In this document: one piece after another, positions 1 through 8,481 of the stretch | How the letters are laid out: every line of letters starts with the position of its first letter | Numbering within the stretch: position 1 is the stretch's first letter | NCBI GenBank assembly: GCA_016201825.1 | Contig: JACQCD010000036.1 | Coordinates: 1-45,540, forward strand | DNA: 45,540 nt | Reading direction: 5' to 3' | Source of the DNA: Nitrospirota bacterium | GTDB lineage: Bacteria > Nitrospirota > Nitrospiria > 2-01-FULL-66-17 | Position numbers and translations under genes: made by a program | The notes under the pieces: model-generated | What the model saw: the letters and a program-made list of their open reading frames with translations, nothing else | What the model was told of the DNA's origin: nothing | Databases searched by the model: none

Positions 1-138
1 AACCGCACACGCCGTCATTCCACCCTCGGCTACAAGTCACCCATCCAGTTTATGGAGTCCTGGATCAGTGATCAGCATGAGGAAAAACTGGTAGCATGAA
101 ACTGGCCCGCTGGAAGACGAAAAACAGGGGGAACCTCA
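1..138 (+). mobile_element. 3' end of an IS3-family insertion sequence (transposase OrfB C-terminus plus right end)
   Basis: Frame 1 from base 1 reads in without a start and stops at 97-99. It gives 32 residues containing RRHSTLGYKSPIQFM, the hallmark C-terminal block of IS3-family OrfB (DDE integrase) transposases. About 40 noncoding bases follow, up to a CA dinucleotide at 137-138. At 139 the sequence switches to the interior of an RND pump gene in a clean reading frame. IS3 elements end in ..CA, so 138 is the likely right boundary. The rest of the element, including OrfA and the catalytic DDE residues, lies to the left of the window. What is seen is the OrfB tail and the abrupt junction; the exact terminal repeat is inferred. 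Confidence 0.8.
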
Positions 139-1902
139 GTCCTCTTCATGGGAGGGGTGTTGGGGCGGCTGCTTCACGAGTTTGCCGTGACGATCGTGGC
201 TGCGGTTCTCGTGTCGGGCTTTGTGTCCCTGACCCTGACGCCGATGCTCTGCAGTCGGATGCTGCGTCCTGTGCATGCGCGATCACACGGTCGGCTGTAT
301 GCCGCTTCGGAACGATTGTTCCAAGGAATGCTCCGCGCGTACGAAACCAGTTTAAAGCGCGTCGTCCTCACCCACCGCTTCGCGACGATGGTGGTCTTCG
401 GGCTTCTCCTCATGGCCACCGGATACTTCTTCGTCACCATGCCCAAAGGGTTCATCCCCAGCGAAGATACCGGCATGATCTTCGGCTTCACCCAAGCGGC
501 GCAGGACATCTCCTTCGACTCCATGATGCAGCATCAAAAAGCGGCCGCCGACATTATTAAGCAGGATCCCTCGGTCGAGGCCTTCATGTCCTCCATCGGA
601 GCGAGCGGCCCGAACGCCACGGGCAATACCGGGCGGGTCATTATCCGTTTGAAACCACGCGCCCAGCGCCCGAGCGCGGACGAGGTGATCCAGGGATTGC
701 GTCCGAAGCTGGCGACGATCCCGGGGATCAACACCTTTTTGCAGAACCTCCCGATGATTCGAATCGGGGGAAGGCTCACCCAGAGTCTCTACCAATACAC
801 GCTGCAAGGCGCAAATACGGACGAGCTGTATCACTGGGCCCCCCTCCTTGAGGCCGAGTTGCGAGCGTTGCCCGTCTTTCAGGATGTCACGAGCGACCTC
901 CAGATTACGAACCCCCAGATCACGGTCGAGATCGACCGGGACAAGGCGTCGGCGCTCGGCGTGACCGCGGATCAGATCGAGAGCGCGCTCTATAACGCCT
1001 ATGGGTCGCGCCAAGTGTCCACCATGTACCGGCCCACCAACCAGTACTGGGTCATCATGGAATTGGAACCTCGATATCAGAGCGATCCCGCCGCGCTCGC
1101 GATGCTCTATATCCGCTCGACCAGCGGCCGGCTGGTTCCGTTGAATGCCGTGGCGACGCTGACTCGAACGGTGGGGCCGCTGACCGTGGCTCACCTGGGC
1201 CAACTCCCCGCGGTCACCATTTCCTTCAACCTCGCGTCCGGCGTGTCGCTCAGCGACGCCGTTGCCAAAGTCGACAAGGCCGGTCGCGGGCTGGGCCTTC
1301 CGGCGACGCTCTCTGGAAGCTTCCAAGGAACGGCCCAGGCGTTCCAAGCATCGCTGCAGGGGCTGTGGCTCCTCTTGCTGTTGGCCATCCTGGTCATCTA
1401 CATCGTGCTCGGTATTCTCTACGAGAGCTTCGTTCACCCGATCACCATCCTGTCGGGTCTTCCATCCGCCGCGCTGGGCGCGTTGCTCACGTTGTGGATC
1501 TTCCACGTGGAACTGAACATCTACGGCTTTGTCGGCATCCTCATGCTGTTGGGAATCGTGAAGAAAAATGCGATCATGATGATCGATTTTGCGCTCGAAG
1601 CTCAGCGGAAGGAGGGGAAACCCGCGTTTGAAGCGATTTCAGAAGGCTGTCTGGTCCGATTCCGTCCCATCATGATGACGACCATGGCGGCGTTCATGGG
1701 AACCTTGCCGATTGCACTCGGTCTGGGCGCCGGGGCCGACTCCCGTCGTCCGCTGGGCCTCGCGGTGGTGGGAGGTCTCGTGGTCTCCCAGCTCGTGACG
1801 CTCTACATCACGCCGGTGATTTATCTCTACCTGGAATCGTTCCAAGAAAGACTCGCCCAATGGCGTCGGGTTCGGCGACCCGCGCTCGCCAGCGAACCGT
1901 GA
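139..1902 (+). pseudogene. RND multidrug efflux permease, C-terminal 587 residues; 5' part cut off by the IS element
   Basis: The frame opens directly at the IS junction with VLFMGG, an internal motif of HAE1-type RND pumps that normally lies about 450 residues into a protein of about 1030. The retained part covers the TM5-TM6 region, the second periplasmic porter/docking loop (roughly residues 70-410 of the fragment), and TM7-TM12. The helix with GIVKKNAIMMIDFA and the segment MMTTMAAFMGTLPIALG are typical of the MdtB/MdtC-MuxB branch. The pump would be an inner-membrane proton/drug antiporter working with an adaptor and the TolC-like protein just downstream. The ATG at 148 is an internal methionine, not a native start, because conserved family sequence lies on both sides of it. 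The gene is probably inactive unless the left half is expressed separately, and the adaptor gene is presumably outside the window. Confidence 0.88.
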
Positions 1903-1911
1903 GGTCATGAC

Positions 1912-3243
1912 ATGTGCCGGAACCGTCATCGAATGTATAGTCTCGGTCTTTTCATCCTGCTTCTTGTGTCCGGAGGGGCGCTGGCCGAAGACGTTCCCGG
2001 CACGACCCATGGATTGACGCTGCAAGAGGCCGTGACGATCGCGCTGGACCACCATCCCAACCTGCTCGCTGCGCGGGGAACCGTCCAGGCTCAGACGGCG
2101 CGCGTGGGGGAGGCCAGGGCGAACTTTCTTCCTCACCTTGATTTGACGTCCGATTACACGCGGACCACCTCGAACGTTGCCCCGAGCTCGCGATCGAGCA
2201 GCCTCACCCCATCGACGACCTCGGGATCCTCCAATACCTCGTTCAACAACTACTCCGCGGGGCTCTCGCTTCAGCAGCGAATCTATGATTTCGGGAAGAC
2301 CGGCGCCGAGGTCGCCGCGGCGAACGAGGCGTTGGACGCCACCCGTTGGGACCAGGAAGCCTCTCGACAGAGCGTGGTCTTCAACGTCAAAGGCGCATAT
2401 TTCGGACTGCTCAAAGCGCGGCGCTTGGTTCACGTCGATGAAGAAACAGTGGGCCAGTTCGAGGAACACCTTCGCCAGGTTGAAGGGTTCTATCAAGCCG
2501 GTATCCGCACCCAGTTCGACGTGACGAAGGCGCAGGTCGACCTGACCAATGCCCGGCTCGCGCTGATCACCGCCAGAAACGCGGCGGAAGTGGCTCGGGC
2601 CACGCTGGCCAACGCCATCGGCGTTCCCGATCACCCGATCGGGGAGATTGAAGACGTCTTGGGTTTCGAGAAGGTGGATATTGTGGCCGATGAGGCGATC
2701 AAAGAAGCGCTGGCGCATCGGCCGGAGCTGTTGTCTATTTCCGCGGAACATCGGGCTCGGGAGGCCGCGTTGCGCTCGGCGACACGCAACGACTTTCCCG
2801 TTCTTTCGGGGACCGCGGACTATACGTATCGGGGAGAAGACTTTCCCCTCGCCTGGAACTGGAGCGCGGGTATCAACCTTACGGTTCCCCTTTTCTCGGG
2901 GTATCTGACACGGTCCCAGATCGCCGAGGCTCGCGCCAACCTGGCCGTGGTCGGCGCGAATGAAGAGACCATCCGCCAAACCATTTTGTTGGAAATCCAC
3001 CAGGCCTATTCGAACTTGATCGAGGCTGAGGAACGCGTCCAGACGTCCGCGCTGGTGGTGCGTCAGGCGGAAGAGAACTTGGCCTTGGCCAACGGACGGT
3101 TTCAAGCCGGGGTGGGAGCCTCGGTCGAACGGACCGATGCCCAAGTCCAGCTCACGAACGCCAAAACCGCACAGATTCAAGCCCTGTATGATTATCGGAT
3201 CGACCACGCGCAGATCGAGAAGGCCATGGGGCGGGGAGAATAG
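1912..3243 (+). CDS. TolC-family outer membrane efflux protein
   Basis: This 443-residue protein begins with a Sec signal peptide (hydrophobic LFILLLVSGGALA, cleavage near residue 25). Two repeated outer-membrane-efflux (OEP) domains follow, about residues 35-225 and 240-440, with the alternating coiled-coil pattern and the typical ITLQEAV-like opening (LTLQEAVTIALDHHPNL). TolC proteins form the trimeric outer-membrane exit duct of tripartite pumps, so this is the expected partner of the disrupted RND permease, whose stop lies 9 bp upstream. An alternative start at 1933 (MYSLGLF) would give a more compact signal peptide. A serine/threonine-rich insert sits near residues 82-112. The gene lies just outside the left repeat of the tRNA-Phe islet, so it would originally have been next to that tRNA. 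Confidence 0.92.
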   Translation: MCRNRHRMYSLGLFILLLVSGGALAEDVPGTTHGLTLQEAVTIALDHHPNLLAARGTVQAQTARVGEARANFLPHLDLTSDYTRTTSNVAPSSRSSSLTPSTTSGSSNTSFNNYSAGLSLQQRIYDFGKTGAEVAAANEALDATRWDQEASRQSVVFNVKGAYFGLLKARRLVHVDEETVGQFEEHLRQVEGFYQAGIRTQFDVTKAQVDLTNARLALITARNAAEVARATLANAIGVPDHPIGEIEDVLGFEKVDIVADEAIKEALAHRPELLSISAEHRAREAALRSATRNDFPVLSGTADYTYRGEDFPLAWNWSAGINLTVPLFSGYLTRSQIAEARANLAVVGANEETIRQTILLEIHQAYSNLIEAEERVQTSALVVRQAEENLALANGRFQAGVGASVERTDAQVQLTNAKTAQIQALYDYRIDHAQIEKAMGRGE

Positions 3244-3310
3244 TCCGGCCTTTGAAACGAGTGTGGCAGGCCGAGCCACGATGCGGAGCGACCGATGTCC
3301 CAGCGGAATA

Positions 3311-3358
3311 TCGTGGTGCCGAGGGGGAGAATCGAACTCCCGACACAAGGCTTTTCAG
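3311..3358 (-). repeat. 48-bp partial copy of tRNA-Phe (3' half), probable att site
   Basis: The segment is identical over all 48 bases to 8482-8529, which holds the 3' half of the intact tRNA-Phe gene from the anticodon loop through CCA, plus 3 bp beyond it. The bases just outside differ on both sides. Both copies have the same orientation, so they are direct repeats 5171 bp apart. An att core reaching from the anticodon loop to the tRNA 3' end is the classic footprint of a tyrosine-recombinase element integrated into a tRNA gene. The copy at this end would be the displaced original 3' half. It is not itself a functional tRNA. Confidence 0.85.
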
Positions 3359-3478
3359 CTCCCACGACGACGAATCCTAGATGGGATATTATGATGCGCT
3401 GAAGGCAATTCTCTTGGGGATAATCGATCCGAGGTTCTTGAATAAAAGCAACTTGGAACAGTAACATTTGGGGCGACG

Positions 3479-4150
3479 ATGCGCGTGCTGATTGTCGAAG
3501 ATGATACCAAGGCCGCCGCCTATCTGCGGAAGGGGTTGACGGAAAACGGATTTGTCGTGGATGTCGTTAGCCACGGCGAGGACGGATTACATCTGCTGCT
3601 CACGGCCCAGTACGATCTGGCCCTTCTTGATGTGATGCTCCCGCAACGTGACGGATGGTCCATCCTGGCGGAACTTCGGCGCCGGGGCAAACAAACGCCC
3701 GTCCTGGTACTTACCGCCCGGGATGCCGTCCAAGATCGGGTGAAGGGGCTGGAGCTGGGCGCGGATGACTATTTGGTCAAACCATTTGCGTTCTCGGAAT
3801 GCCTCGCTCGGATTCGGTCCATCCTGCGGCGGGGCCCCGGCCGGCAACCGGAGACTCTGCGCATCGCCGATCTGGAGATCGACCTGCTGCAGCACAAGGC
3901 CGTACGCGGGGGAAAACGACTCGATCTCACGCCCAAGGAGTTCGCCCTGCTCTCGCTGCTTGCCCGCCACAAGGGCGAAGTGCTATCGCGGACCCTGATT
4001 GCCGAACAGGTTTGGGACATGAACTTCGACAGCGATACGAACGTGGTCGATGTGGCGGTCCGCCGGTTGCGGAGCAAGGTGGATGATCCCTGCCCCAAGA
4101 AGCTGATCCATACCGTGCGCGGCGTGGGGTATGTGCTCGATGAGCGCTGA
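3479..4150 (+). CDS. OmpR/CusR-type response regulator
   Basis: This 223-residue protein has an N-terminal receiver domain (about 1-115) with acidic residues D8/D9, phospho-acceptor D51 in LLDVMLP, T79 and K101 in LVKPF. A C-terminal winged-helix DNA-binding domain (about 125-220) contains [19 protein letters not shown] and the recognition-helix stretch [15 protein letters not shown]. The closest recognisable group is the CusR/CopR/PcoR heavy-metal regulators. It overlaps the sensor kinase that follows. Candidate targets are the two near-identical operator modules upstream of the genes at 5711 and 6344, which show 11-bp-spaced GTCA half-sites as expected for this family. That link is inferred from position and motif; metal specificity cannot be read from the sequence. 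Confidence 0.92.
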   Translation: MRVLIVEDDTKAAAYLRKGLTENGFVVDVVSHGEDGLHLLLTAQYDLALLDVMLPQRDGWSILAELRRRGKQTPVLVLTARDAVQDRVKGLELGADDYLVKPFAFSECLARIRSILRRGPGRQPETLRIADLEIDLLQHKAVRGGKRLDLTPKEFALLSLLARHKGEVLSRTLIAEQVWDMNFDSDTNVVDVAVRRLRSKVDDPCPKKLIHTVRGVGYVLDER

Positions 4151-5567
4151 GCCGGCGGGTCGCCCCGTTTCTGCAAGGGCGGTGGCCAGCTCCTGGTCGA
4201 TCACGGCGCGCCTGACGAACCTCTACGCTGTCTCCACCTTTTTGCTGTTGCTTGTGGCAACGATGTTCCTGTACTGGATGCTGAAGGTCGATCTGGAGAT
4301 GGCCGATCGCCAACTGTTGAGTGAACGGGCCGAGATCCTCTGGACGATTCTGCGGGAATATCCTGCGAATCAGAGCGCGCTGGTGGAGGAACTCCGACTG
4401 GGAGCATATGACGCGCGTCTGCTCGATGAAGGAGGGGGAATGTTGCTGGAGACGCCCGGGATGAGCGTGCGTTTTCCCGCCGGGCAGTTTCCGCCGCCGG
4501 CACCGTACGATCGAAGGCCGAAGCCCACGGTTCGCCGGTGGGCTAACGCCGGACAATCGTACCTGATGATGTCCCTTTGGGTGCCGGTGGGGCATGCGGC
4601 CAAGTCGCAGGCGCTTCTGCAGGTTGCGGTCGACGTGTCACGCGAGGATCTCCTCACCGCCGGGTACCGTCGCCGGTTGGCCATGGTCCTGGTCGCGGGG
4701 TTGCTTTTCTCCGCCGGGGCTGGCGCGATCGTGGCCCGGCGGGGCATGCGTCCGTTGACTGAGATCACGCACGCCGCCACCCGCATCAGCGCCACCCAGT
4801 TGCACGAGCGGGTCAATCCGGCCCAATGGCCACGCGAGCTGACGGCGCTGGCGATTGCGTTTGACCAGATGCTCGATCGGTTGGAGGCCTCCTTCGCCAG
4901 GCTCTCGCAGTTTTCCACCGATCTGGCTCATGAATTGCGGACGCCGATCAGCAATCTGGTAGGCGAGGCTGATGTGGCGCTCTCCAAAGTGAGACCACCC
5001 GACGAGTATCGCCGGGTCATCGAATCCAGTCTGGAGGAATTCCACAAGCTCTCCCGGATGATTGACGGCCTGCTCTTCCTGGCCCGGGCGGACCATCCGG
5101 ACACGCAGATTCAACGCGTGGCGCTGGACGCCCGGAAGGAGATCGACGCCGTCCGGGAATTCTATGACGCGATGGCGCAGGAGCAGGGCGTGGCGGTCCT
5201 CTGCGAGGGGGACGCGACGGTGTACGCGGACCCGTCGCTCTTCCGACGGGCTATCAGCAATGTGCTGTCCAATGCGCTGCAGTACACGCCGCGGGGCGGA
5301 CGGGTGCTGATGTCGGTCGCGGCGTCGCCCGATGGCGCGGCGATCGTGTGCGTGAATGACACCGGGTGCGGGATCGAGCCGGAACATTTGCCAAAACTGT
5401 TTGACCGCTTCTACCGGATCGATCGCGCCCGTTCTCACTCGCCTCACAACCTGGGTCTCGGGTTGGCCATCGTGAAGTCCATCCTGGAATTGCACCACGG
5501 GATCGTGACCGTTCAAAGCGAACCGGGCAAAGGCACTACCGTGTCGCTGCAGTTCCCCGTCGGCTGA
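4140..5567 (+). CDS. Membrane sensor histidine kinase, heavy-metal (CusS-like) type
   Basis: This is the cognate kinase of the preceding regulator. Its order is a first membrane helix (about residues 25-48), a periplasmic sensor loop of about 120 residues, a second helix ([18 protein letters not shown]), HAMP, an HisKA domain with the H-box [12 protein letters not shown], then an HATPase domain. The ATPase domain has N-box [12 protein letters not shown]1 DTGCGIEP, F-box FDRFYRID and G2 GLGLAIV. All catalytic boxes are intact. Two in-frame ATGs are possible, 4131 and 4140. The second is chosen because a GGGGT ribosome-binding sequence lies nine bases upstream; both overlap the regulator's stop, so the pair is translationally coupled. 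The periplasmic loop has no obvious methionine/histidine metal cluster, so the copper-type assignment rests only on overall family resemblance. Confidence 0.9.
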   Translation: MSAEPAGRPVSARAVASSWSITARLTNLYAVSTFLLLLVATMFLYWMLKVDLEMADRQLLSERAEILWTILREYPANQSALVEELRLGAYDARLLDEGGGMLLETPGMSVRFPAGQFPPPAPYDRRPKPTVRRWANAGQSYLMMSLWVPVGHAAKSQALLQVAVDVSREDLLTAGYRRRLAMVLVAGLLFSAGAGAIVARRGMRPLTEITHAATRISATQLHERVNPAQWPRELTALAIAFDQMLDRLEASFARLSQFSTDLAHELRTPISNLVGEADVALSKVRPPDEYRRVIESSLEEFHKLSRMIDGLLFLARADHPDTQIQRVALDARKEIDAVREFYDAMAQEQGVAVLCEGDATVYADPSLFRRAISNVLSNALQYTPRGGRVLMSVAASPDGAAIVCVNDTGCGIEPEHLPKLFDRFYRIDRARSHSPHNLGLGLAIVKSILELHHGIVTVQSEPGKGTTVSLQFPVG

Positions 5568-5587
5568 TTTTCTCGTCACGGCCTTTC

Positions 5588-5641
5588 TGACAAACCTGTC
5601 ATGTCCGTGTCAGGGTCCCGTCAGGTGACCACGGGTAGCAT
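5588..5641 (+). promoter_or_regulatory. Operator-promoter module A (TGACA-N4-TGTCA with GTCA half-sites every 11 bp)
   Basis: The module begins TGACAAACCTGTCA. Half-sites TGTCAT (5597), TGTCAG (5608) and CGTCAG (5619) are each 11 bp apart, one helical turn, as for PhoB/OmpR-family direct repeats. A TAGCAT hexamer at 5636, exactly 48 bp from the module start, can serve as -10. The same layout recurs at 6254 with 27 of 38 operator positions identical. It lies upstream of the BON-domain gene and is a likely site for the islet's own response regulator. Confidence 0.6.
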
Positions 5642-5710
5642 CACACCTGGTCACAGGGGACTAGACACAATCCCGAAACGTTCACCATGCTCACACAAGG
5701 AGGAGTGTCC

Positions 5711-6238
5711 ATGAAGAAACGACATGTCATGGTCAGCCTGGCCGCGGCGTTCATCGTCATCGCGGGCGGAGTGTTTCCGGCGTCCAGTATCGCGTCTCCA
5801 GCTCCAGGGGACCTTTGGATCGTCACGGCATTGGGATCCGTCATGGAACGAGACGGACGACTGACGCCGGGGCAGGTTCGTGCGTCGTGCCACGAGGGCG
5901 TGATCGCGCTGCACGGAACCGTGCCGACGGAGGACGACCGCGGTGCGGCCGAACAACTGGCCCTCCTTATTCCCGGTGTTCGGGGGATCGAGAACGATCT
6001 GTCCGTGGCGGCGGCCGTCGATGGGGACGGCCGCCTGGCCCAGGCGATCCGCGCCACCCTGATGGAGACTCCGTCAATTCAGATCAAAGCGCTGGACGTC
6101 CGCGCCCATGAGGGGGTCGTGACACTGACGGGGGTCGTACAGGAAAGACGACAACGTCGGATGGCGGATCGATTTGTGATGATGACCCCGCACGTCCGCC
6201 AGGTGGTGGATCATCTCACCATCCTGCGCGCGGCCTGA
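5711..6238 (+). CDS. Exported protein with two BON domains (OsmY-like)
   Basis: The product is 175 residues from ATG 5711, chosen over an upstream in-frame ATG at 5687 because AAGGAGG stands 7-8 bases before it and the protein then starts with a clean signal peptide (MKKRHVMVSLAAAFIVIAGG). Two BON-type repeats follow, about residues 40-105 and 108-174, each with the glycine-centred GVI/VALHGTV or GVVTLTGVV strand and a VRGIEN/VRQVVD ending. BON proteins are periplasmic and are thought to bind phospholipid or stabilise the envelope under stress. Module A lies 123 bp upstream, and the gene is followed by a second exported-protein gene with the same operator, suggesting a common regulon under the adjacent two-component system. 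Confidence 0.85.
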   Translation: MKKRHVMVSLAAAFIVIAGGVFPASSIASPAPGDLWIVTALGSVMERDGRLTPGQVRASCHEGVIALHGTVPTEDDRGAAEQLALLIPGVRGIENDLSVAAAVDGDGRLAQAIRATLMETPSIQIKALDVRAHEGVVTLTGVVQERRQRRMADRFVMMTPHVRQVVDHLTILRAA

Positions 6239-6253
6239 CGGGGAACGGGTCGA

Positions 6254-6307
6254 TGACAATCTTGTCATCTGCCCGTCATGTTCCCGACGGTGGCGTAAGG
6301 GTACAGT
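6254..6307 (+). promoter_or_regulatory. Operator-promoter module B, near-copy of module A
   Basis: The module starts TGACAATCTTGTCA. It has GTCAT half-sites at 11-bp spacing, a conserved TTCCCG block, and a GGG-TACAGT hexamer whose first T is exactly 48 bp from the module start, the same geometry as at 5588-5641. It lies 90 bp upstream of the start codon at 6344. Conservation of both motif and spacing argues for a real operator rather than chance. Confidence 0.6.
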
Positions 6308-6343
6308 AGCGACAGAACGAAATTGGGGAAGGAGGTGATTCAC

Positions 6344-6700
6344 ATGAGGCATTTACATAGAGGATGGAGTTTGTTGGCCCTGTTGCTGGCCCTGCTGGCC
6401 ACCGCTCCGGCCATGGCGGCACGCCAGCACTTTCAGGCCATGACGGGACAGATCCAGAAGATCGATGTGGCGGCCGACACCGTCACGGTGGCCAACCTCC
6501 CCGGCACGAAGGAACAGAAGATGACGTTTCACGTGCCGTCTGACGCGAGCATCACGCGCAACGATCAGAAGGTTGCGGTCGTAGCGTTGAAGGAAGGGGA
6601 TCGGGTGACGGTTAAGTACGCCCATGAGAAAGGGCATCTATCTGCCCATTCCATCGCACTCGAGCCGTCCAGCGCCGAGCCAACAAAGCTCGGGAACTAA
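6344..6700 (+). CDS. Small exported protein, CusF/DUF5666-like beta-barrel fold suspected
   Basis: The product is 118 residues from ATG 6344, chosen because a near-perfect ribosome-binding site (GGAAGGAGGTGA) precedes it; an in-frame start at 6323 lies upstream of that site. A signal peptide with an LLALLLALLATAPAMA core ends near residue 25. The mature part reads as a short beta-rich domain: GQIQKIDVAADTVTV, a TFHVPSDASI strand, then LKEGDRVTVKY. This is the pattern of periplasmic CusF/DUF5666-type proteins, where an initial strand, a tested constant and KEGDRV recur. The Met/His ligands of true CusF are not obvious, so copper binding is not claimed. Shared operator logic with the BON gene suggests a stress-response partner. 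Confidence 0.75.
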   Translation: MRHLHRGWSLLALLLALLATAPAMAARQHFQAMTGQIQKIDVAADTVTVANLPGTKEQKMTFHVPSDASITRNDQKVAVVALKEGDRVTVKYAHEKGHLSAHSIALEPSSAEPTKLGN

Positions 6701-6791
6701 AAGACTAAGACCGCCAGAGCGAATGGCCCAGGAGATGGTCCGTGGTTAGACAGGAGGTGATCACGGCAGAAACCGCGGTAGCCGAGCACAG

Positions 6792-6824
6792 GGAGGGGAC
6801 GGCAGGAGGCCACCCCCTCCTTTT
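6792..6824 (+). terminator. Rho-independent terminator
   Basis: GGAGGGG (6792-6798) can pair with CCCCTCC (6814-6820) around a 15-nt loop, directly followed by TTTT. It lies about 90 bp after the stop of the small exported-protein gene and before the next short ORF, a sensible position to end the BON/exported-protein transcripts. The loop is long, so the call is moderate. Confidence 0.5.
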
Positions 6825-6865
6825 ATGCGCGGCGGCCGGAGGTACTGACCGGGGAGGGAAGAGCC

Positions 6866-7069
6866 ATGCGCTGCAAGCTTGAGGGCAAGGAACGGGCGAT
6901 CAGGTTCGTATTGGGTATCAGTCTGCTCATGGTCGCCTTTGCGGTGGGGTTATCCTATGGGCGAGCACCGCCCATCTCTCCGATACGCGCTACTGCCCCC
7001 CAAGGGAGAACGAGCGACAAGGGGTGCGGAGGAGGTAATCAAGGGGCTCAACGGTTTGCTGAAACATGA
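6866..7069 (+). CDS. Short membrane ORF resembling the first half of a DUF2892 (YgaP-like TM) protein
   Basis: The ORF is 67 codons with GGAGGG-type spacing (GGGGAGGGAAGAGCC) before the ATG. The first 30 residues, MRCKLEGKERAIRFVLG then a hydrophobic stretch, look like the opening of DUF2892 inner-membrane proteins (R-hydrophobic-RFVLG followed by a membrane helix). The remainder (after about residue 32) is Gly/Arg/Pro-rich and does not resemble the expected second helix. A RYCP-like piece occurs in the third frame, hinting at a frameshifted or decayed gene. It may be a degraded DUF2892 gene or a genuine single-helix peptide. Confidence 0.4.
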   Translation: MRCKLEGKERAIRFVLGISLLMVAFAVGLSYGRAPPISPIRATAPQGRTSDKGCGGGNQGAQRFAET

Positions 7070-7101
7070 ACATGCATCTAATCGTGGAAGGGAGGTCCAC
7101 C

Positions 7102-8097
7102 ATGATGGCTAGCAAGATGAAGGGGGTTTGCAATCGTGATGAGGTTTCTCGGATGGGGACAACGCAGGAGGCCAATCTCCACAGCGCGGTCGTGTTGGCC
7201 GGCGGCGATGGCCGTCGGCTCGAATCGTTTGTTCGTCGGTTGCGGGGCGATACGCTGCCCAAACAGTACGTCACCCTGTACGGGACACATTCACTACTCG
7301 ATCGGACCTTTGAGCGTGTCGAGCGACTCATTCCGCCGGAACGCATCATGACCGTGGTGAGTCGCAAGCATCTCCGATACGACGACGCACGTCGGCAACT
7401 GGCTCGCCGTCCGAAGGACACCGTGATCGTGCAACCCCAGAACAAAGACACCGCTCCCGGACTGCTGCTGCCGCTTGCCTATTTGCGTAAGCGGTCGGCC
7501 GATGCCCTTGTGGTGGTGCTTCCATCGGACCATTACGTGACGAACGACCGGGTGCTCATGGAGCACGTGGAGACGGCCTTTCGGACCGTCGAGTGCCATC
7601 CGGAGGTGATCGTCCTCCTCGGGGTGAGGCCCGATAATCCGGAACACGACTACGGATATGTGTTGCCGGGTTCCTCGATGGCCGGGGACGAACGATCCGA
7701 CGTTCGTATGGTGTCTCGCTTTATCGAAAAACCATCTCGGCGCATGGCTAAAAATCTCGCTCAGCGAGGCGCCTTGTGGAACACCTCCATCTTCGTGTTT
7801 CGGCTCCAGACGCTCCTGGACCTGATGTGGTGCACCGCCCCTGTCCTCGCTCTCGCCTTCACTGAGATCGCCGAGGCGATTGATACGCCACGAGAACACG
7901 ACGTCATCGAGGCGGTCTATCAAAGACTACCGCCGGTGAATTTTTCTCGGGGCGTCTTGGAGTTGGTCAGCGAGATGTTGCCGTCGCATCTTGCGGTGTT
8001 ACGCGTTGAGGACGGTTCCTGGAGCGACTGGGGCGTTGAACGTCGGATTCTACGCGACCTCCGCACGATGAACGCGTGCATGGAGTTGCCGGCATAA
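7102..8097 (+). CDS. Mannose-1-phosphate guanylyltransferase-like nucleotidyltransferase
   Basis: The product is 331 residues from ATG 7102, selected because AAGGGAGG ends seven bases upstream; an in-frame ATG at 7066 lacks such a site. The nucleotidyltransferase core starts AVVLAGGDGRRL and includes LPKQYVTLYG (the PKQF-type lysine motif of ManC/GMP enzymes), QPQNKDTAPGLLLPL, VVLPSDHYV (metal-binding Asp region), DYGYVLPG, FIEKPS and LWNTSIFVF. This enzyme class makes GDP-mannose from mannose-1-phosphate and GTP in the cytoplasm for glycans. The protein lacks the C-terminal phosphomannose-isomerase domain of bifunctional ManC, and the GxGT loop reads GDGRRL, a mild deviation. No other sugar-nucleotide genes are nearby; the gene sits alone within the tRNA-Phe islet. 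Confidence 0.82.
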   Translation: MMASKMKGVCNRDEVSRMGTTQEANLHSAVVLAGGDGRRLESFVRRLRGDTLPKQYVTLYGTHSLLDRTFERVERLIPPERIMTVVSRKHLRYDDARRQLARRPKDTVIVQPQNKDTAPGLLLPLAYLRKRSADALVVVLPSDHYVTNDRVLMEHVETAFRTVECHPEVIVLLGVRPDNPEHDYGYVLPGSSMAGDERSDVRMVSRFIEKPSRRMAKNLAQRGALWNTSIFVFRLQTLLDLMWCTAPVLALAFTEIAEAIDTPREHDVIEAVYQRLPPVNFSRGVLELVSEMLPSHLAVLRVEDGSWSDWGVERRILRDLRTMNACMELPA

Positions 8098-8317
8098 GGT
8101 CCAGGCCGAGGAAGGCGGGCGCAAGTAGCGAGAGCGCAGTGATGCCTGGGGAGTGGCCTGATGGAGACCCTCCTGACGGCGGGCGGGGGAGGAGTACCGC
8201 CGAGATGGGGTGAGGGATACGAGGTCAGCGCGGGCAGGCACTGTAGATTCCTCCTGAGCGATACGAGGACGGGGGGCCGCCGCTGGCGTCCATCAGGAGG
8301 CAAAGGAGGTGAGGCAC

Positions 8318-8413
8318 ATGTATCTGATCATCGCACTACTCATCGCGACATGCGTGACGTGGGGTGCGGCCATCTGGGCGTCCTTTAAGGAGGATGAGCA
8401 CCCGAAGAAGTGA
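8318..8413 (+). CDS. 31-aa single-helix membrane peptide
   Basis: A short ORF (ATG 8318, TGA 8411-8413) is preceded by AAAGGAGGTGAGGCAC, an almost ideal ribosome-binding site with a seven-base spacer. The peptide is an N-out/N-in hydrophobic helix (about residues 2-22, LIIALLIATCVTWGAAIWA) followed by a short charged tail, FKEDEHPKK. Its size and layout resemble small respiratory-complex or stress peptides, but no family is recognised. It is the gene nearest the intact tRNA-Phe, a position where an integrase would be expected. The 220 bp before it (8098-8317) show no other ORF with a ribosome-binding site. Confidence 0.6.
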   Translation: MYLIIALLIATCVTWGAAIWASFKEDEHPKK

Positions 8414-8481
8414 GCAGAACCGATAGGGATAGATTTATTCGCGTTTTGAAGCTCTCGCAAGATCCGAATGACATCGGCACG

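Noticed and set aside
148-1902. RND pump annotated as a complete gene starting at ATG 148
   Set aside because: Conserved family sequence (VLF) continues upstream to the IS junction, and the length is half of a normal pump.
1639-3348. A 569-codon minus-strand frame opposite tolC
   Set aside because: Arg/Gly-rich with no domain; the opposite strand codes for a clear TolC protein.
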